This document shows positions 51,199 through 59,883 of a stretch of DNA of 64,000 nucleotides, piece after piece. This stretch comes from Pseudotabrizicola sp. (GTDB lineage Bacteria; Pseudomonadota; Alphaproteobacteria; Rhodobacterales; Rhodobacteraceae): contig NZ_JAUXOV010000024.1 of NCBI RefSeq assembly GCF_030684215.1, forward strand, positions 174,050 to 238,049, given 5' to 3'. The translations under genes were made by a program, and so were the position numbers. The stretch's first letter is position 1. Each line of letters begins with the position of its first letter. Under the pieces are notes generated by a model that was not told the DNA's origin, ran no database searches, and saw nothing but the letters and a program-made list of their open reading frames with translations.

Positions 51199-52092
51199 CT
51201 AGCGGCAATAACTGCTGCTGCGCTGCGCCACATCATAATGCAGATGATCTTCGTGCATACCGTCAGACCCCGGACCCAATGTAGTTTTGAAGATGCCACA
51301 GGCCGACTTGTGGGCTTTTCGCATTGTGCTGTCGAAGTTTCGCAGCACTGAAACGGACTTTCCGTCTGAAAAGGTAAAGCCCGAAATATCAATCGCCCGA
51401 CCGCGCCCATGCTCGCTGACCTTGGCCCCAGAGCGGTGGTTACGCGTGCGACAGACGTAATGCCCGGCCACTTGCAACTGCACCACGCGGCCCTTGCCAT
51501 AAGCCGGCACTAACCCACGCTCGATCCAGGTTTTCAAGGCGCGCGCCGTGTCGCAATCGACGGTCGCTGCCTGACTCAATCGGACGCCTGCGACACTATT
51601 GATCCGCACCGGGTTTGCGATCCCGCACCCCTGCACGCGCGAGGTGATCGGGGCCAGCGTCTCACCCTTTATCGACGGGTCACCACAGACTGCTCCCTTT
51701 TGCGAGACCACACCCTGCTTGCCGGGCTTCACCGGCGCGATCGTTGCCGCGACCAATTGCTTTTCAACCAGACCCTCGGGGCGTTTTGCCGGTCGTAACA
51801 GCCCGAACAGTCCCTTTTTCTCAGGTGGTGCCATCGTCGACGCCGTGGCGACAACGACCTGCGGCACCTCAAGCGCGACTGCAACCAAGTTCTGGGGGCG
51901 CATCTTTGGACGTGAGGTCATCGGCATGGCAGCAGGCCCGGCGACTTTTGTGACAATCCCGACAGTTTCGGCATCAGCAACAGCAACCATACCGGGGCGA
52001 GGCATGGGGCGGGGTGATTTTGACGGCGCATCTGCAAGCGCGGCACCCACCGCAGCCAGAAGTATAACCCCCGTCACCACACCCCTTAACAT
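51199..52092 (-). CDS. extensin family protein (extensin-like C-terminal domain), exported
   Basis: The 297-aa protein has a signal peptide (about residues 1-20, [20 protein letters not shown]), a Pro/Lys/Met-rich linker to about 115, and the conserved extensin-like C-terminal domain (about 125-297). In that domain SEHGRGRAIDISGF and MHEDHLHYDV resemble the zinc-binding pairs of M15/VanY-type peptidases. This suggests a periplasmic peptidoglycan peptidase, not proven. Its ATG overlaps the tyrA stop (TGATG), so it is coupled to tyrA-hisC. Confidence 0.88.
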   Translation of the reverse strand: MLRGVVTGVILLAAVGAALADAPSKSPRPMPRPGMVAVADAETVGIVTKVAGPAAMPMTSRPKMRPQNLVAVALEVPQVVVATASTMAPPEKKGLFGLLRPAKRPEGLVEKQLVAATIAPVKPGKQGVVSQKGAVCGDPSIKGETLAPITSRVQGCGIANPVRINSVAGVRLSQAATVDCDTARALKTWIERGLVPAYGKGRVVQLQVAGHYVCRTRNHRSGAKVSEHGRGRAIDISGFTFSDGKSVSVLRNFDSTMRKAHKSACGIFKTTLGPGSDGMHEDHLHYDVAQRSSSYCR

Positions 52093-53027
52093 CACGCCTT
52101 GCCCTCTCCTCCGCCTTGCGGAACGCGTCCGAAGTCCGGTTCAGAAGTATCCTGCCCCGCCTCGATAATGCCACGCCTTATTGCGCGGGTGCGGGTGAAA
52201 TAGGCGTGAAGATGCTCACCATCGCCCATGCGGATAGCGCGTTGCAGGGTGAACAGCTCTTCGGTAAAGCGGCCAAGAATATCCAGCACCGCATCCTTGT
52301 TGGTCAGAAAGACATCGCGCCACATCACCGGATCGCTGGCCGCAATTCGGGTAAGATCACGAAAACCGCCCGCCGAATACTTGATAACCTCAGAGTTGGA
52401 GACCCGCCGCATGTGCTCGGCCACGCCCACCATCGTATAGGCGATCAAGTGCGGCGTGTGGCTGGTGACGGCCAGCACCAGATCGTGATGCGCGGCGTCC
52501 ATTTCGTCGACGTTGGCCCCCATGCGTTCACACAGCTGACGCAACCGCGCTACCGCATCGCGATCCGCGCCCTCCAGCGGAGTCAAAAGCCACCAACGGT
52601 TCTGAAACAACGTCGCAAATCCCGAACGCGGGCCGGAGTGTTCTGTCCCCGCAATCGGATGTCCGGGTATAAAATGCACCGTTTCTGGCATATGCGGGGC
52701 CATCGCCTCAACCACTGCGCCCTTGACCGATCCGACATCTGTGATCGTGGCCCCCTGTGCCAGATGCGGGCCAATCTCGGCGGCAATCTCGCCCATCACG
52801 CCAACCGGCACGCACAGCACCACAAGATCTGCACCCTCCACGGCCTCGGCCGCGGTGTCAAAAACCCTATCGCAAATCCCGATCTGCAAAGCCACCGCCC
52901 GGCTTTCAGCCGACTTCGCATGGCCCACAATCTCGTCTGCCAGCCCGTACTGCCGCATCGCATGCGCCATGGACGAAGCGATCAGGCCAAGGCCGATCAG
53001 CGTAACCCGCTTGTAAACGGCAGTCAT
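52092..53027 (-). CDS. tyrA: prephenate/arogenate dehydrogenase
   Basis: This 311-aa NAD(P)-dependent enzyme makes 4-hydroxyphenylpyruvate or tyrosine from prephenate or arogenate. It has an N-terminal Rossmann motif [17 protein letters not shown] near residue 7, [10 protein letters not shown] near 98, [14 protein letters not shown] near 117, and the helical dimerisation domain. No chorismate mutase or ACT domain is attached, unlike the enteric T-protein. Its ATG overlaps the hisC stop (ATGA). Substrate choice between prephenate and arogenate cannot be read. Confidence 0.93.
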   Translation of the reverse strand: MTAVYKRVTLIGLGLIASSMAHAMRQYGLADEIVGHAKSAESRAVALQIGICDRVFDTAAEAVEGADLVVLCVPVGVMGEIAAEIGPHLAQGATITDVGSVKGAVVEAMAPHMPETVHFIPGHPIAGTEHSGPRSGFATLFQNRWWLLTPLEGADRDAVARLRQLCERMGANVDEMDAAHHDLVLAVTSHTPHLIAYTMVGVAEHMRRVSNSEVIKYSAGGFRDLTRIAASDPVMWRDVFLTNKDAVLDILGRFTEELFTLQRAIRMGDGEHLHAYFTRTRAIRRGIIEAGQDTSEPDFGRVPQGGGEGKA

Positions 53028-54109
53028 TTCAGCCCCTTGAACTGCCCCACCGCATGCGCAATCCGGCGGCACCCAGCCTCATCCCCCACGGTGATCCGCA
53101 GGCAGTGCGGCAACTTGTAGCTCGCCACCCGCCGCACAATCAGCCCTTGAGATTGCAAGAATGTATCGCAGGCTTCGGCTTCTTCTATACTGCCAAATCG
53201 CGCCAACACAAAATTGGCCATGCTGGTATCCGAAGGCACCCCCACCTCTGCCAAAGCCTCGGCCAGCCAATGCCGCATCCGCGCGTTCTCGCTCCGGCAT
53301 TTGGTCACCCAATCCTGATCGCGCACGGCGGCCTCGGCCACCTCCAGTTGGGTGGTGGACAGGTTGAACGGCCCGCGAATGCGGTTCAGGACATCAATGA
53401 TATGCTTTGGCCCATAGCCCCAGCCAATCCGCAACCCGCCCAGACCGTAAATCTTGGAAAACGTCCGCGTCATGAAAACATTCTCGCGCACCGTCGCCAG
53501 ACCCGAGCCGCCGTCATAGCCATCAACATATTCGGCATAAGCCCCGTCGATCACCAAAATGGCCTGCGCGGGCAGACCCGCAGCCAGACGCTCCATCTCG
53601 GCCGAAGAAATCATCGTGCCTGTCGGGTTGTTGGGGTTGGCGATGAACACCAGTTTGGTGCGCTTGGTGCAGGCTTTCAAAATGGCATCAACATCCGCCA
53701 TCCTCTCACGCTCCGGCACTTCCACCGGGGTCGCCCCGACTGCCAGGGCCGAAATCCGGTACATCAGAAACCCGTGTTCAGTGAACACAACCTCATCCTT
53801 CGGCCCGGCATAAGCCTGACATAGAAAGGTGATGATCTCATCCGATCCTACGCCACAGATAATCCGCTCGGGGTCCAGCCAATGCACATCGCCGATGGCC
53901 TGACGCAATGACGCGTGATCGGTGCCCGGATAGCGGTGCAGCGTGTGAACCGTCTTGCCAAACGTCTCTTTCGCCCGGTCACCGGGGCCAAAGGGGTTTT
54001 CATTCGACGACAGCTTCAACGCATTTGACACGCCTGCCAGATGTGCCTTGCCGCCTTCGTAAAGCGCAATGTCCAAAATGCCGGGCTGCGGGCGAATGGT
54101 GTCGTGCAT
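53024..54109 (-). CDS. hisC: histidinol-phosphate/aromatic aminotransferase
   Basis: This 361-aa fold-type I PLP aminotransferase has [13 protein letters not shown] near residue 31, the [16 protein letters not shown] segment near 180, and the PLP-lysine motif [17 protein letters not shown] near 215. In Rhodobacterales such a hisC directly upstream of tyrA also serves aromatic amino acid synthesis. The ATG with GGAGG six bases upstream is used; an open frame extends 44 codons further upstream but is not family-like. Confidence 0.93.
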   Translation of the reverse strand: MHDTIRPQPGILDIALYEGGKAHLAGVSNALKLSSNENPFGPGDRAKETFGKTVHTLHRYPGTDHASLRQAIGDVHWLDPERIICGVGSDEIITFLCQAYAGPKDEVVFTEHGFLMYRISALAVGATPVEVPERERMADVDAILKACTKRTKLVFIANPNNPTGTMISSAEMERLAAGLPAQAILVIDGAYAEYVDGYDGGSGLATVRENVFMTRTFSKIYGLGGLRIGWGYGPKHIIDVLNRIRGPFNLSTTQLEVAEAAVRDQDWVTKCRSENARMRHWLAEALAEVGVPSDTSMANFVLARFGSIEEAEACDTFLQSQGLIVRRVASYKLPHCLRITVGDEAGCRRIAHAVGQFKGLK

Positions 54110-54227
54110 AGGGGCCTCCAACTCACCAGCGGGTTCTAGCGGGCGCAGGCCACTTAGACCAGTGCGATTATGGGACGCAGGGCGCGCAATCGACAGCCCC
54201 ACCCCCTGCACGACAGCCCCGATGCAA

Positions 54228-54253
54228 AAGGGCCGCCCCATGGGGCGGCCCTT
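54228..54253 (-). terminator. rpsD terminator
   Basis: AAGGGCCGCCCCA/TGGGGCGGCCCTT is a perfect 13-bp inverted repeat without spacer, and on the minus strand TTTTGC follows. It lies 20 bp after the rpsD stop. Confidence 0.88.
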
Positions 54254-54273
54254 CCGTTACCTTGCGCGAAAGA

Positions 54274-54894
54274 TCAGTTCTTCGCGTAATATTCAACGAC
54301 CAGGTTCGGCTCCATGACGACGGGATATGGCACATCACCCAAAGCCGGGGTGCGCACAAAGGTCACGACCAGTTTGTTGTGGTCCACTTCCAGATAATCC
54401 GGCACGTCGCGCTCGGCAGACTGTACGGCTTCCAGAATGATTGCCAGTTGACGCGACTTCTCGCGGACCGAGATCACGTCGCCCTCTTTCACACGGTAAG
54501 ACGCGATGTTGACTCGCTGACCGTTCACCTGCACATGGCCGTGGTTCACGAACTGACGGGCGGCAAAAATTGTCGGAACCAGCTTGGCGCGGTAGACGAC
54601 CGCATCCAGACGACGCTCCAGCAGACCCACCAGCATCTCACCGGTATCGCCCTTGACGCGTTCTGCTTCACCAAAGATCTTGCGGAACTGCTTTTCGGTC
54701 AGGTCACCATAGTAACCCTTCAGCTTTTGCTTGGCGCGCAGTTGAGTGCCGAAGTCCGACAGCTTGTTCTTGCGACGCTGACCGTGCTGGCCCGGGCCAT
54801 ATTCACGCTTGTTGACCGGCGACTTGGCGCGGCCCCAGATGTTTTCGCCCATGCGGCGGTCAATTTTGTACTTGGCAGACGTGCGTTTGGTCAC
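54274..54894 (-). CDS. rpsD: 30S ribosomal protein S4
   Basis: The 206-aa primary 16S-binding protein starts GTG ([20 protein letters not shown], 20 residues) with AAGGAG seven bases upstream. The conserved block [20 protein letters not shown] and the S4 RNA-binding domain ([34 protein letters not shown]) are present. This is the form without a zinc Cys cluster. It is preceded by a promoter at 55021-55048 and a 120-base leader with a stem-loop. Confidence 0.97.
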   Translation of the reverse strand: MTKRTSAKYKIDRRMGENIWGRAKSPVNKREYGPGQHGQRRKNKLSDFGTQLRAKQKLKGYYGDLTEKQFRKIFGEAERVKGDTGEMLVGLLERRLDAVVYRAKLVPTIFAARQFVNHGHVQVNGQRVNIASYRVKEGDVISVREKSRQLAIILEAVQSAERDVPDYLEVDHNKLVVTFVRTPALGDVPYPVVMEPNLVVEYYAKN

Positions 54895-54934
54895 GGCTGA
54901 TCTCCTTCGTTCGATATGAAGGGCGTTGTCCTTT

Positions 54935-54970
54935 GACCCGCAGGTCCGACAGGCATCCCCTTGCGGGGTC
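54935..54970 (-). promoter_or_regulatory. stem-loop in the rpsD leader
   Basis: GACCCGCA (54935-54942) pairs with TGCGGGGTC (54962-54970) with one bulged base. It sits about 40 bases upstream of the rpsD start. S4 binds structured leaders in other bacteria, so autoregulation is possible but unproven. Confidence 0.4.
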
Positions 54971-55020
54971 CACCAACACCAATGAAAAGCCCCAGAGGTT
55001 ACCCGCCGGGACAAGAGGCG

Positions 55021-55048
55021 CTTATAGGCACCCAAACCACAGTGTCAA
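55021..55048 (-). promoter_or_regulatory. putative rpsD promoter
   Basis: On the minus strand, TTGACA (55043-55048), a 16-bp spacer and TATAAG (55021-55026), giving a start near 55014 and a 120-base leader. Confidence 0.75.
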
Positions 55049-55085
55049 CAGCCCCCACCCTGTATCTGCCCCCGCCGAACATTTT

Positions 55086-55142
55086 CTGTTCAAAAATATC
55101 CTCGGGGGGAGGCGCGAAGCGACGGGGGGCAGACAGCCCCCC
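55086..55142. repeat. intergenic repeat copy C with hairpin
   Basis: GTTCAAAAATATCCTCGGGG leads to a G-rich part and a hairpin GGGGGGC-AGACA-GCCCCCC (55124-55142). It matches copies A and B in design. It lies between the Hint gene end and the rpsD promoter and may terminate the Hint gene. Confidence 0.55.
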
Positions 55143-55163
55143 TGCACCGATGGCCACAAGCGA

Positions 55164-56237
55164 TCAGGCCGCCACATCATGGCGCAGGATCGCCACCTCG
55201 GATGATGACAAGTTGCGCCGCGCATAATCGCCATAGATTGCCGGGCTCACCGCAATGTCCGGCAAGATCGCCAGCAGCGCTGCACGCTGTGCCGGTTCAA
55301 TCGTATCCAGAGCGGTGTTTGACGGGTGAAAACTCTCGGTCTCCATTCCATTGGCCCAGACAATATTATGCCGGTCCAGCAGGATATGAATATAAGTCAC
55401 CTCGCGCAGGGCATGATCGATGCAGATTGTAACATCGTTCAGCAGGTCTTCGGCTTTGACCAGCACTTCATCGGTGTTGAACAGCGCACGCGCTGCCGAT
55501 CCGTTCAGCACCATGCGATGCTGCGGTGACACCACAAGATCCCCGTCGGGTCGGTCAAGCCCCATCGCTCCGGCCTTGAACCGGATCGGCCGCAGATGCG
55601 GCATCGCATAAAGCCGCGCGCCTGTCATCCGGCGGCTGCCAGTCCATAGAATTTCCTGTGCGCCATTGTCCTTGGTCAAAATGCGATCACCAGGGCGGAT
55701 GTCCTGGATAAGGCGCGGCCCCGTCGGCGTGGCAATCCGCGTATCTGGAGTAAAGCAGATCACGCCGCCTGCAACTTTCGCACCCGCGCCTGAGTGGGTC
55801 CGGTCAATCGCAGTCCGCACCACCCAAAGATCCTGCCCCGGTGGCGGCAGATCACCCACAAACATCAGCAGCCGCGCACCTGTGTCCGGCACCGGCAGCA
55901 CCGTCACCGACCAACTTTGATGCCCGTCTGTGACGATAAACCCCTGATCGGGCGCGTCGTCGTCTTCCACGGCCTCGTCATCTGACGCAACGCCATCGCC
56001 TGTCACTGCAACGCCAATCAGGCGGCGGACCATTTTTGCCGCCCGTCGCCGAATGTCCGCAATTCCCTCGGGTCCCTCCAGCAGAAGCATCCCACCCTGA
56101 CCATCCACGCGGACGGGCTGACCGGACCAGCGCCAAGAGGCGCCAACGGCAAGTACATCCAACGGGGCAGCAATCAGGCCGTCTATCTCTGTCTGTGACC
56201 AGGAAATCACGAACGTGCCCCTAGAGCCCGTTCCCAT
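55164..56237 (-). CDS. Hint-domain (hedgehog/intein-type) protein
   Basis: This 357-aa protein has an N-terminal region of unknown fold (about 1-160), then a Hint_2 domain (about 160-300) starting at Cys in GGVICFTPDTRIATPTG, with the VVSPQHRMVLNG B-type motif and the ILLDRHNIVWANGMETESF end. Such proteins are common in Rhodobacterales; Hint domains can self-cleave, but here the region ends with about 45 extra residues instead of a clear extein partner. Cleavage at the Cys would release the N-terminal 160 residues. AAGGTG precedes the ATG. Its role is unknown. Confidence 0.87.
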   Translation of the reverse strand: MGTGSRGTFVISWSQTEIDGLIAAPLDVLAVGASWRWSGQPVRVDGQGGMLLLEGPEGIADIRRRAAKMVRRLIGVAVTGDGVASDDEAVEDDDAPDQGFIVTDGHQSWSVTVLPVPDTGARLLMFVGDLPPPGQDLWVVRTAIDRTHSGAGAKVAGGVICFTPDTRIATPTGPRLIQDIRPGDRILTKDNGAQEILWTGSRRMTGARLYAMPHLRPIRFKAGAMGLDRPDGDLVVSPQHRMVLNGSAARALFNTDEVLVKAEDLLNDVTICIDHALREVTYIHILLDRHNIVWANGMETESFHPSNTALDTIEPAQRAALLAILPDIAVSPAIYGDYARRNLSSSEVAILRHDVAA

Positions 56238-56259
56238 ACCTGCACCTTTTAGTCTGCTC

Positions 56260-56305
56260 GTGTTTTTATTATTCAGTCGGTTTTTGGTCTTTTTGTGTTT
56301 TTATT
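56260..56305. repeat. direct repeat GTGTTTTTATT in the Hint upstream gap
   Basis: Two identical copies lie at 56260-56270 and 56295-56305, 35 bp apart start to start, in an AT-rich gap (56238-56452) between the Hint and GlxA-type genes. They may be binding sites or chance A/T tracts. Confidence 0.4.
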
Positions 56306-56452
56306 GAGCCAATCGTAGCAATCCATTAACGTTTTGGCTATTGCGAAACCGCAACAGTTGGCCGGAAGTCCGCTCAATATCGCGATGAAACTGATCGCAA
56401 CGCATAGATGTGGGATCAAAAAGCCCCTTTCAAGCCACAGGCGCTGTCGCCG

Positions 56453-57463
56453 CTATTTGCCAAAATGTGAAAACCGATAGGGCGACACCCCGTATTTCAC
56501 TCGGAACGACTTGGAGAAATGCGAACTGCTGGCATAGCCGCAGGCAATGGCCACCTCGGTCACACTCATATCGGTTTCGGCCAGAAGCGCACGCCCGTGC
56601 TGTAGCCGCAAGTCGTTCATATACCGGACTGGGGTCACACCCATATAGCGGCTGAACAGCCGCTCGATCTGTCGACGCGACAGGTCCAGTTGCGCGGCGC
56701 AGGCATCCAGATCGAAGGGCTCCTCGATGCGCGCCTCAAGAAAAGCCACCGCCTCGATCAGCTTTTCGTGCCGCGTGCCCAGCCTTGCTGCAAGCGAGGT
56801 CATCTGCTCATCGTTTTGCGTGCGCCGTTGGGTCAGCAGGCACATGTTCATCACCTCCTGGCTCAGGATGATGCCAAAGCGGTCGTGGATGATCTCCAGC
56901 ATCAGATCTGCCGCCGCGACGCCGCCCGCACAGGTCACGATCCGGTCGTCGATGCAATACACCTGCCGCGCGGCAGTCAGCTCGGGGTAGGTTTCATTGA
57001 ACCCGGTCAGGTTCTCCCAATGCAGGGTAAACCGCCGCCCCTTCAGAATGCCCGCCCGCGCCAATGCATAGGCCCCGGTGCAAAGCCCCCCCACCACGCG
57101 CCCGCGACGCCACAAGCCGCGCAGCCAGTCGGCCAGTGCCGCACTGACCTGATTCTCCGGCTCTACCCCCGAACAGACCAGCACCACGCCTTCGGGCTGG
57201 ACCGCACCAAAAGCGCCGTCCACCATGATCGGCACCCCATTGGAGCAAGCCACCGCCTGTCCATCCGCCGACAGGGTTTGCCATCGGAACAGCGCCTGCC
57301 CGGTCAGCTGGTTGGCAATACGCAACGGCTCAATCGCCGAGGCAAAGGCCAGCATGGTGAATTTTGGCAGCAGCACAAAACTGACAGGCACCGGGCTGGC
57401 GACGGCGGGTAGATCCACATGGGCCACGCCCTTTGCGATGTATCGTGCAGCATCGTCCGTCAT
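56453..57463 (-). CDS. GlxA family transcriptional regulator (DJ-1/PfpI + AraC HTH)
   Basis: The 336-aa protein has an N-terminal DJ-1/PfpI-like domain (about 25-190) with LGGLCTGAYALARAGILKG-type text (present as GLCTGAYALARAGILKGRRF) and HWENLTGFNETYPEL. The C-terminal AraC helix-turn-helix pair (about 240-336) includes ACAAQLDLSRRQIERLFSRY and EVAIACGYASSSHFSKSF. GlxA-type regulators respond to nitrogenous compounds such as glycine betaine, carnitine or arginine; the effector here is not known. It is divergent from the KDG kinase gene across 175 bp. Confidence 0.92.
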   Translation of the reverse strand: MTDDAARYIAKGVAHVDLPAVASPVPVSFVLLPKFTMLAFASAIEPLRIANQLTGQALFRWQTLSADGQAVACSNGVPIMVDGAFGAVQPEGVVLVCSGVEPENQVSAALADWLRGLWRRGRVVGGLCTGAYALARAGILKGRRFTLHWENLTGFNETYPELTAARQVYCIDDRIVTCAGGVAAADLMLEIIHDRFGIILSQEVMNMCLLTQRRTQNDEQMTSLAARLGTRHEKLIEAVAFLEARIEEPFDLDACAAQLDLSRRQIERLFSRYMGVTPVRYMNDLRLQHGRALLAETDMSVTEVAIACGYASSSHFSKSFRVKYGVSPYRFSHFGK

Positions 57464-57638
57464 CTGCCAGCCCCTTTTCCAGCCCCGACGCAAAGTATGG
57501 GCCCTTCAGGCGTCAGTGTTACGCCCAATCCTGCGACGCCTCAATCACCCGCGCAGAAAACCAAAACACCGCGCCCTGTTGCGGGCTTTACGTCGCTCGG
57601 CTACGGTCCGCCACCACAAGAGATGAGGAGCCGCAAGC

Positions 57639-58547
57639 ATGTCGAAATCCCTGTTGAGCCTTGGCGAATGTATGGTGGAGCTTTCGCCCACTGCCTCGGG
57701 CGCCTATGCACGCGGCTTCGCAGGCGATACGTTCAACACGGCCTGGTATGCCCGCCGCCTGCTGCCCACCGATTGGTCCGTCGCCTATGGGTCATGCATT
57801 GGTACCGATGCCGTATCGGACGAAATGGCCGGCTTCATGGCAGGGCAAGGCATTGATACCACCGCTCTGCGGCGCCTGCCCGACCGCACGGTGGGTCTGT
57901 ACATGATCAGTCTGCGCAACGGCGAACGCAGCTTTTCCTATTGGCGCGGGCAATCGGCTGCCAAGATGATTGCGGATGATCCTGATTGGCTGGCGTCCAC
58001 GTTGCAGGGGCGACAGATTATCCATTTTTCCGCCATCACCCTTGCCGTGCTGTCCCCCGACCACCGCCGCGCCTTTTGCAAGGCGGTTCAGTCTGCGCGG
58101 ACACAGGGCAGTCTGATCGCCTTTGACACCAACCTGCGCCCGCGCCTGTGGGACGGGGAGGACGCAATGCGCGAAGGTGTGATGCTGGGCGCGTCAGTGG
58201 CCGATATTGTGCTGCCGTCTTTTGACGAAGAAACCGGGCTATGGGGCGACAAGATCTCCGCAGACACCATTGCGCGCTACAGCAAGGCGGGTGCGACCCG
58301 TGTTGTTGTCAAGGATGGCGGCGGCCCGGTGACCCTGTGGTCACAAGACCACGGCACCCGCCAACACGCCGCAACCTCGGTTGCGCAGATCGTCGACACC
58401 ACGGCGGCAGGTGACAGCTTTGCAGGCGGATTCCTTGCGCATCTGGCCATGGGGCAAAGCGAGGATCACGCAGCACAACAGGCGATGGCTCTGGCAGCGC
58501 AGGTCATTCAGGCGCGCGGCGCCTTGGTGCCCGGCATCTTTGCCTGA
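57639..58547 (+). CDS. kdgK: PfkB-family sugar kinase, probably 2-dehydro-3-deoxygluconokinase
   Basis: The 302-aa PfkB kinase starts MSKSLLSLGECMVELSP. It contains the sugar-binding GFAGDTFNTAWYARRL (about residue 28), the FDTNLRPRLW segment near 167, and the catalytic TTAAGDSFAGGFL motif with Asp259. The GFAGDTxNTAxY and DxNxRxxLW features favour KDG kinase of the Entner-Doudoroff branch. GAGGAG lies eight bases before the ATG. No other uronate gene adjoins it, so the substrate assignment is by family. Confidence 0.85.
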   Translation: MSKSLLSLGECMVELSPTASGAYARGFAGDTFNTAWYARRLLPTDWSVAYGSCIGTDAVSDEMAGFMAGQGIDTTALRRLPDRTVGLYMISLRNGERSFSYWRGQSAAKMIADDPDWLASTLQGRQIIHFSAITLAVLSPDHRRAFCKAVQSARTQGSLIAFDTNLRPRLWDGEDAMREGVMLGASVADIVLPSFDEETGLWGDKISADTIARYSKAGATRVVVKDGGGPVTLWSQDHGTRQHAATSVAQIVDTTAAGDSFAGGFLAHLAMGQSEDHAAQQAMALAAQVIQARGALVPGIFA

Positions 58548-58563
58548 CACCACCCGCGCGAAT

Positions 58564-59190
58564 TTACCAGCGCAACACTTGCCGCGCAGCCAAAGCAGAG
58601 ACCGCCGCCACACCCAGAATGGCGGTTCCATACCAGGTCACGTAAAACAACGGGCTGTCTTCAGTGCAGTGCAGCGCATAGACCACTGCAGCCAGCCCGC
58701 CCCCAGCGAGCCCCGCCACAGCCCCCGCCAACATAGGCCGGACCACAGCGCCTTGGCGCAAGGCGGCTAGCACGGCAACCGTTGGCAACACCGCGAGCAA
58801 CGGAATTGTCGTCAGGCACCCCACCATTGTCTTGCCGATGATCGCCATCTGCCGTGTCCCGGTCGGCGCCTGCACAAAGGCCCACAGCCACAACCCCAAG
58901 GCGACAAGCGCAACAATAGCAAGCGGCCAAAGCTGCACCACCGCCCCCGGACGCGCCAGCCGCATCCCCGCCGCCAGCGCCACAGCACCAAGCACAAATC
59001 CCAACACAAACCGCATCACAGACACCGGGTCAAGCAGCGCAGCGCCCAGATCGGTGCGCAGGCCAAACTGACTCCACAGCCCTACAAACCCCAGCGCCAG
59101 CGCAGGCAGCAGCCAGACCAACCGCGACTGCGGCGCTCTTGCGATCACTGAGTCTCCGGCCAGTGCCCGGATCAGATCATCCGTTTTCAT
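58564..59190 (-). CDS. NrsF-like (DUF1109) anti-sigma factor, integral membrane
   Basis: The 208-aa protein has a short cytoplasmic N-terminus (MKTDDLIRALAGDSV, the sigma-binding type of sequence) and six hydrophobic helices spanning about residues 24-205, the DUF1109/NrsF pattern. In Caulobacter the NrsF protein holds its ECF sigma factor SigF inactive and senses metals or redox stress through cysteines. Only two Cys are seen here (about residues 128 and 178). Its ATG overlaps the sigma gene stop (ATGA), as is usual for sigma/anti-sigma pairs. Confidence 0.9.
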   Translation of the reverse strand: MKTDDLIRALAGDSVIARAPQSRLVWLLPALALGFVGLWSQFGLRTDLGAALLDPVSVMRFVLGFVLGAVALAAGMRLARPGAVVQLWPLAIVALVALGLWLWAFVQAPTGTRQMAIIGKTMVGCLTTIPLLAVLPTVAVLAALRQGAVVRPMLAGAVAGLAGGGLAAVVYALHCTEDSPLFYVTWYGTAILGVAAVSALAARQVLRW

Positions 59191-59732
59191 TCCACATGCC
59201 TTTTCCGCAAGTCTGCCAGTTGTTTGAACGCCCGATGTAATGCGACCCGCACGGCACCTTCGGTCATGTCCAGTTTCGCCCCGGCCTCTGCCATCGTGTC
59301 ACCTTCCACCCCCACTTGCCGGACCAGACGCTGCGCGCGCGGATCCAGCATCGCAATCATCTTATCCATGTCCCCTGCCTGCGTCGGGTCCACTCCCGGT
59401 TCGGCAGGCAAAACATCGGCAAAATCCTCGATCGGCACATCAACCCGCCGCCCACGCGCCCGAAACGCGTCGATTACCTTGTAGCGCGTGATGGCATACA
59501 GCCACGGTCGCACCGGGGTTCCGGTCTGCCAGGTGTGCCGCTTCAGATGCAGCGCCAGCAGCACCTCTTGCAAAACATCCTCACACCCCGCATCCCCCAG
59601 CGCCGCCCCACGGGCCCGCACAACACCACGTAAAACCGGTGTAACGACGCGCAGAAACCGCGCATACGCCCGGCTGTCGCCCCCAAGCGCAGCCGTGAGC
59701 AGCAGGCCCCAGTCATCCGTATTCTGCGTCAT
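59187..59732 (-). CDS. ECF sigma factor (SigF-like)
   Basis: This 181-aa ECF sigma has region 2 (about residues 17-85) with AGCEDVLQEVLLALHLKRHTW and PWLYAITRYKVIDAFRARGR, and region 4 (about 125-178) with AEAGAKLDMTEGAVRVALHRAF. It is paired by overlap with the NrsF-like anti-sigma. The ATG at 59732 lacks a ribosome site and lies only about 5 bases after the predicted start of the promoter at 59744-59771, so the mRNA may be leaderless. A GTG one codon earlier is an alternative. Confidence 0.92.
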   Translation of the reverse strand: MTQNTDDWGLLLTAALGGDSRAYARFLRVVTPVLRGVVRARGAALGDAGCEDVLQEVLLALHLKRHTWQTGTPVRPWLYAITRYKVIDAFRARGRRVDVPIEDFADVLPAEPGVDPTQAGDMDKMIAMLDPRAQRLVRQVGVEGDTMAEAGAKLDMTEGAVRVALHRAFKQLADLRKRHVE

Positions 59733-59743
59733 CACTGTGGTCC

Positions 59744-59771
59744 AATACGGCGAGGGTCATTGTTTCGTTAC
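59744..59771 (-). promoter_or_regulatory. putative ECF-type promoter of the sigma/anti-sigma operon
   Basis: On the minus strand, GTAACG (59766-59771), 16 bp and CGTATT (59744-59749). The same GTAAC and CGTA elements recur in the divergent ccdA promoter, suggesting autoregulation by this sigma. Confidence 0.6.
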
Positions 59772-59826
59772 ATCTGCAAAGTTGCCACGGTATTTCGTGC
59801 GCATCTTACACCTAACTGTGATCGGC

Positions 59827-59853
59827 GTAACAAAGAGATAGCAGATACGTAAT
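59827..59853 (+). promoter_or_regulatory. putative ECF-type promoter of ccdA-thioredoxin
   Basis: GTAACA (59827-59832), 15 bp and CGTAAT (59848-59853), 30 bp upstream of the ccdA ATG. Counting from the GTAAC core the spacing to CGTA is 16 bp, against 17 bp in the divergent promoter. Confidence 0.6.
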
Positions 59854-59883
59854 GTCAGAAAAGACACGCAAAGGCACCCATCC

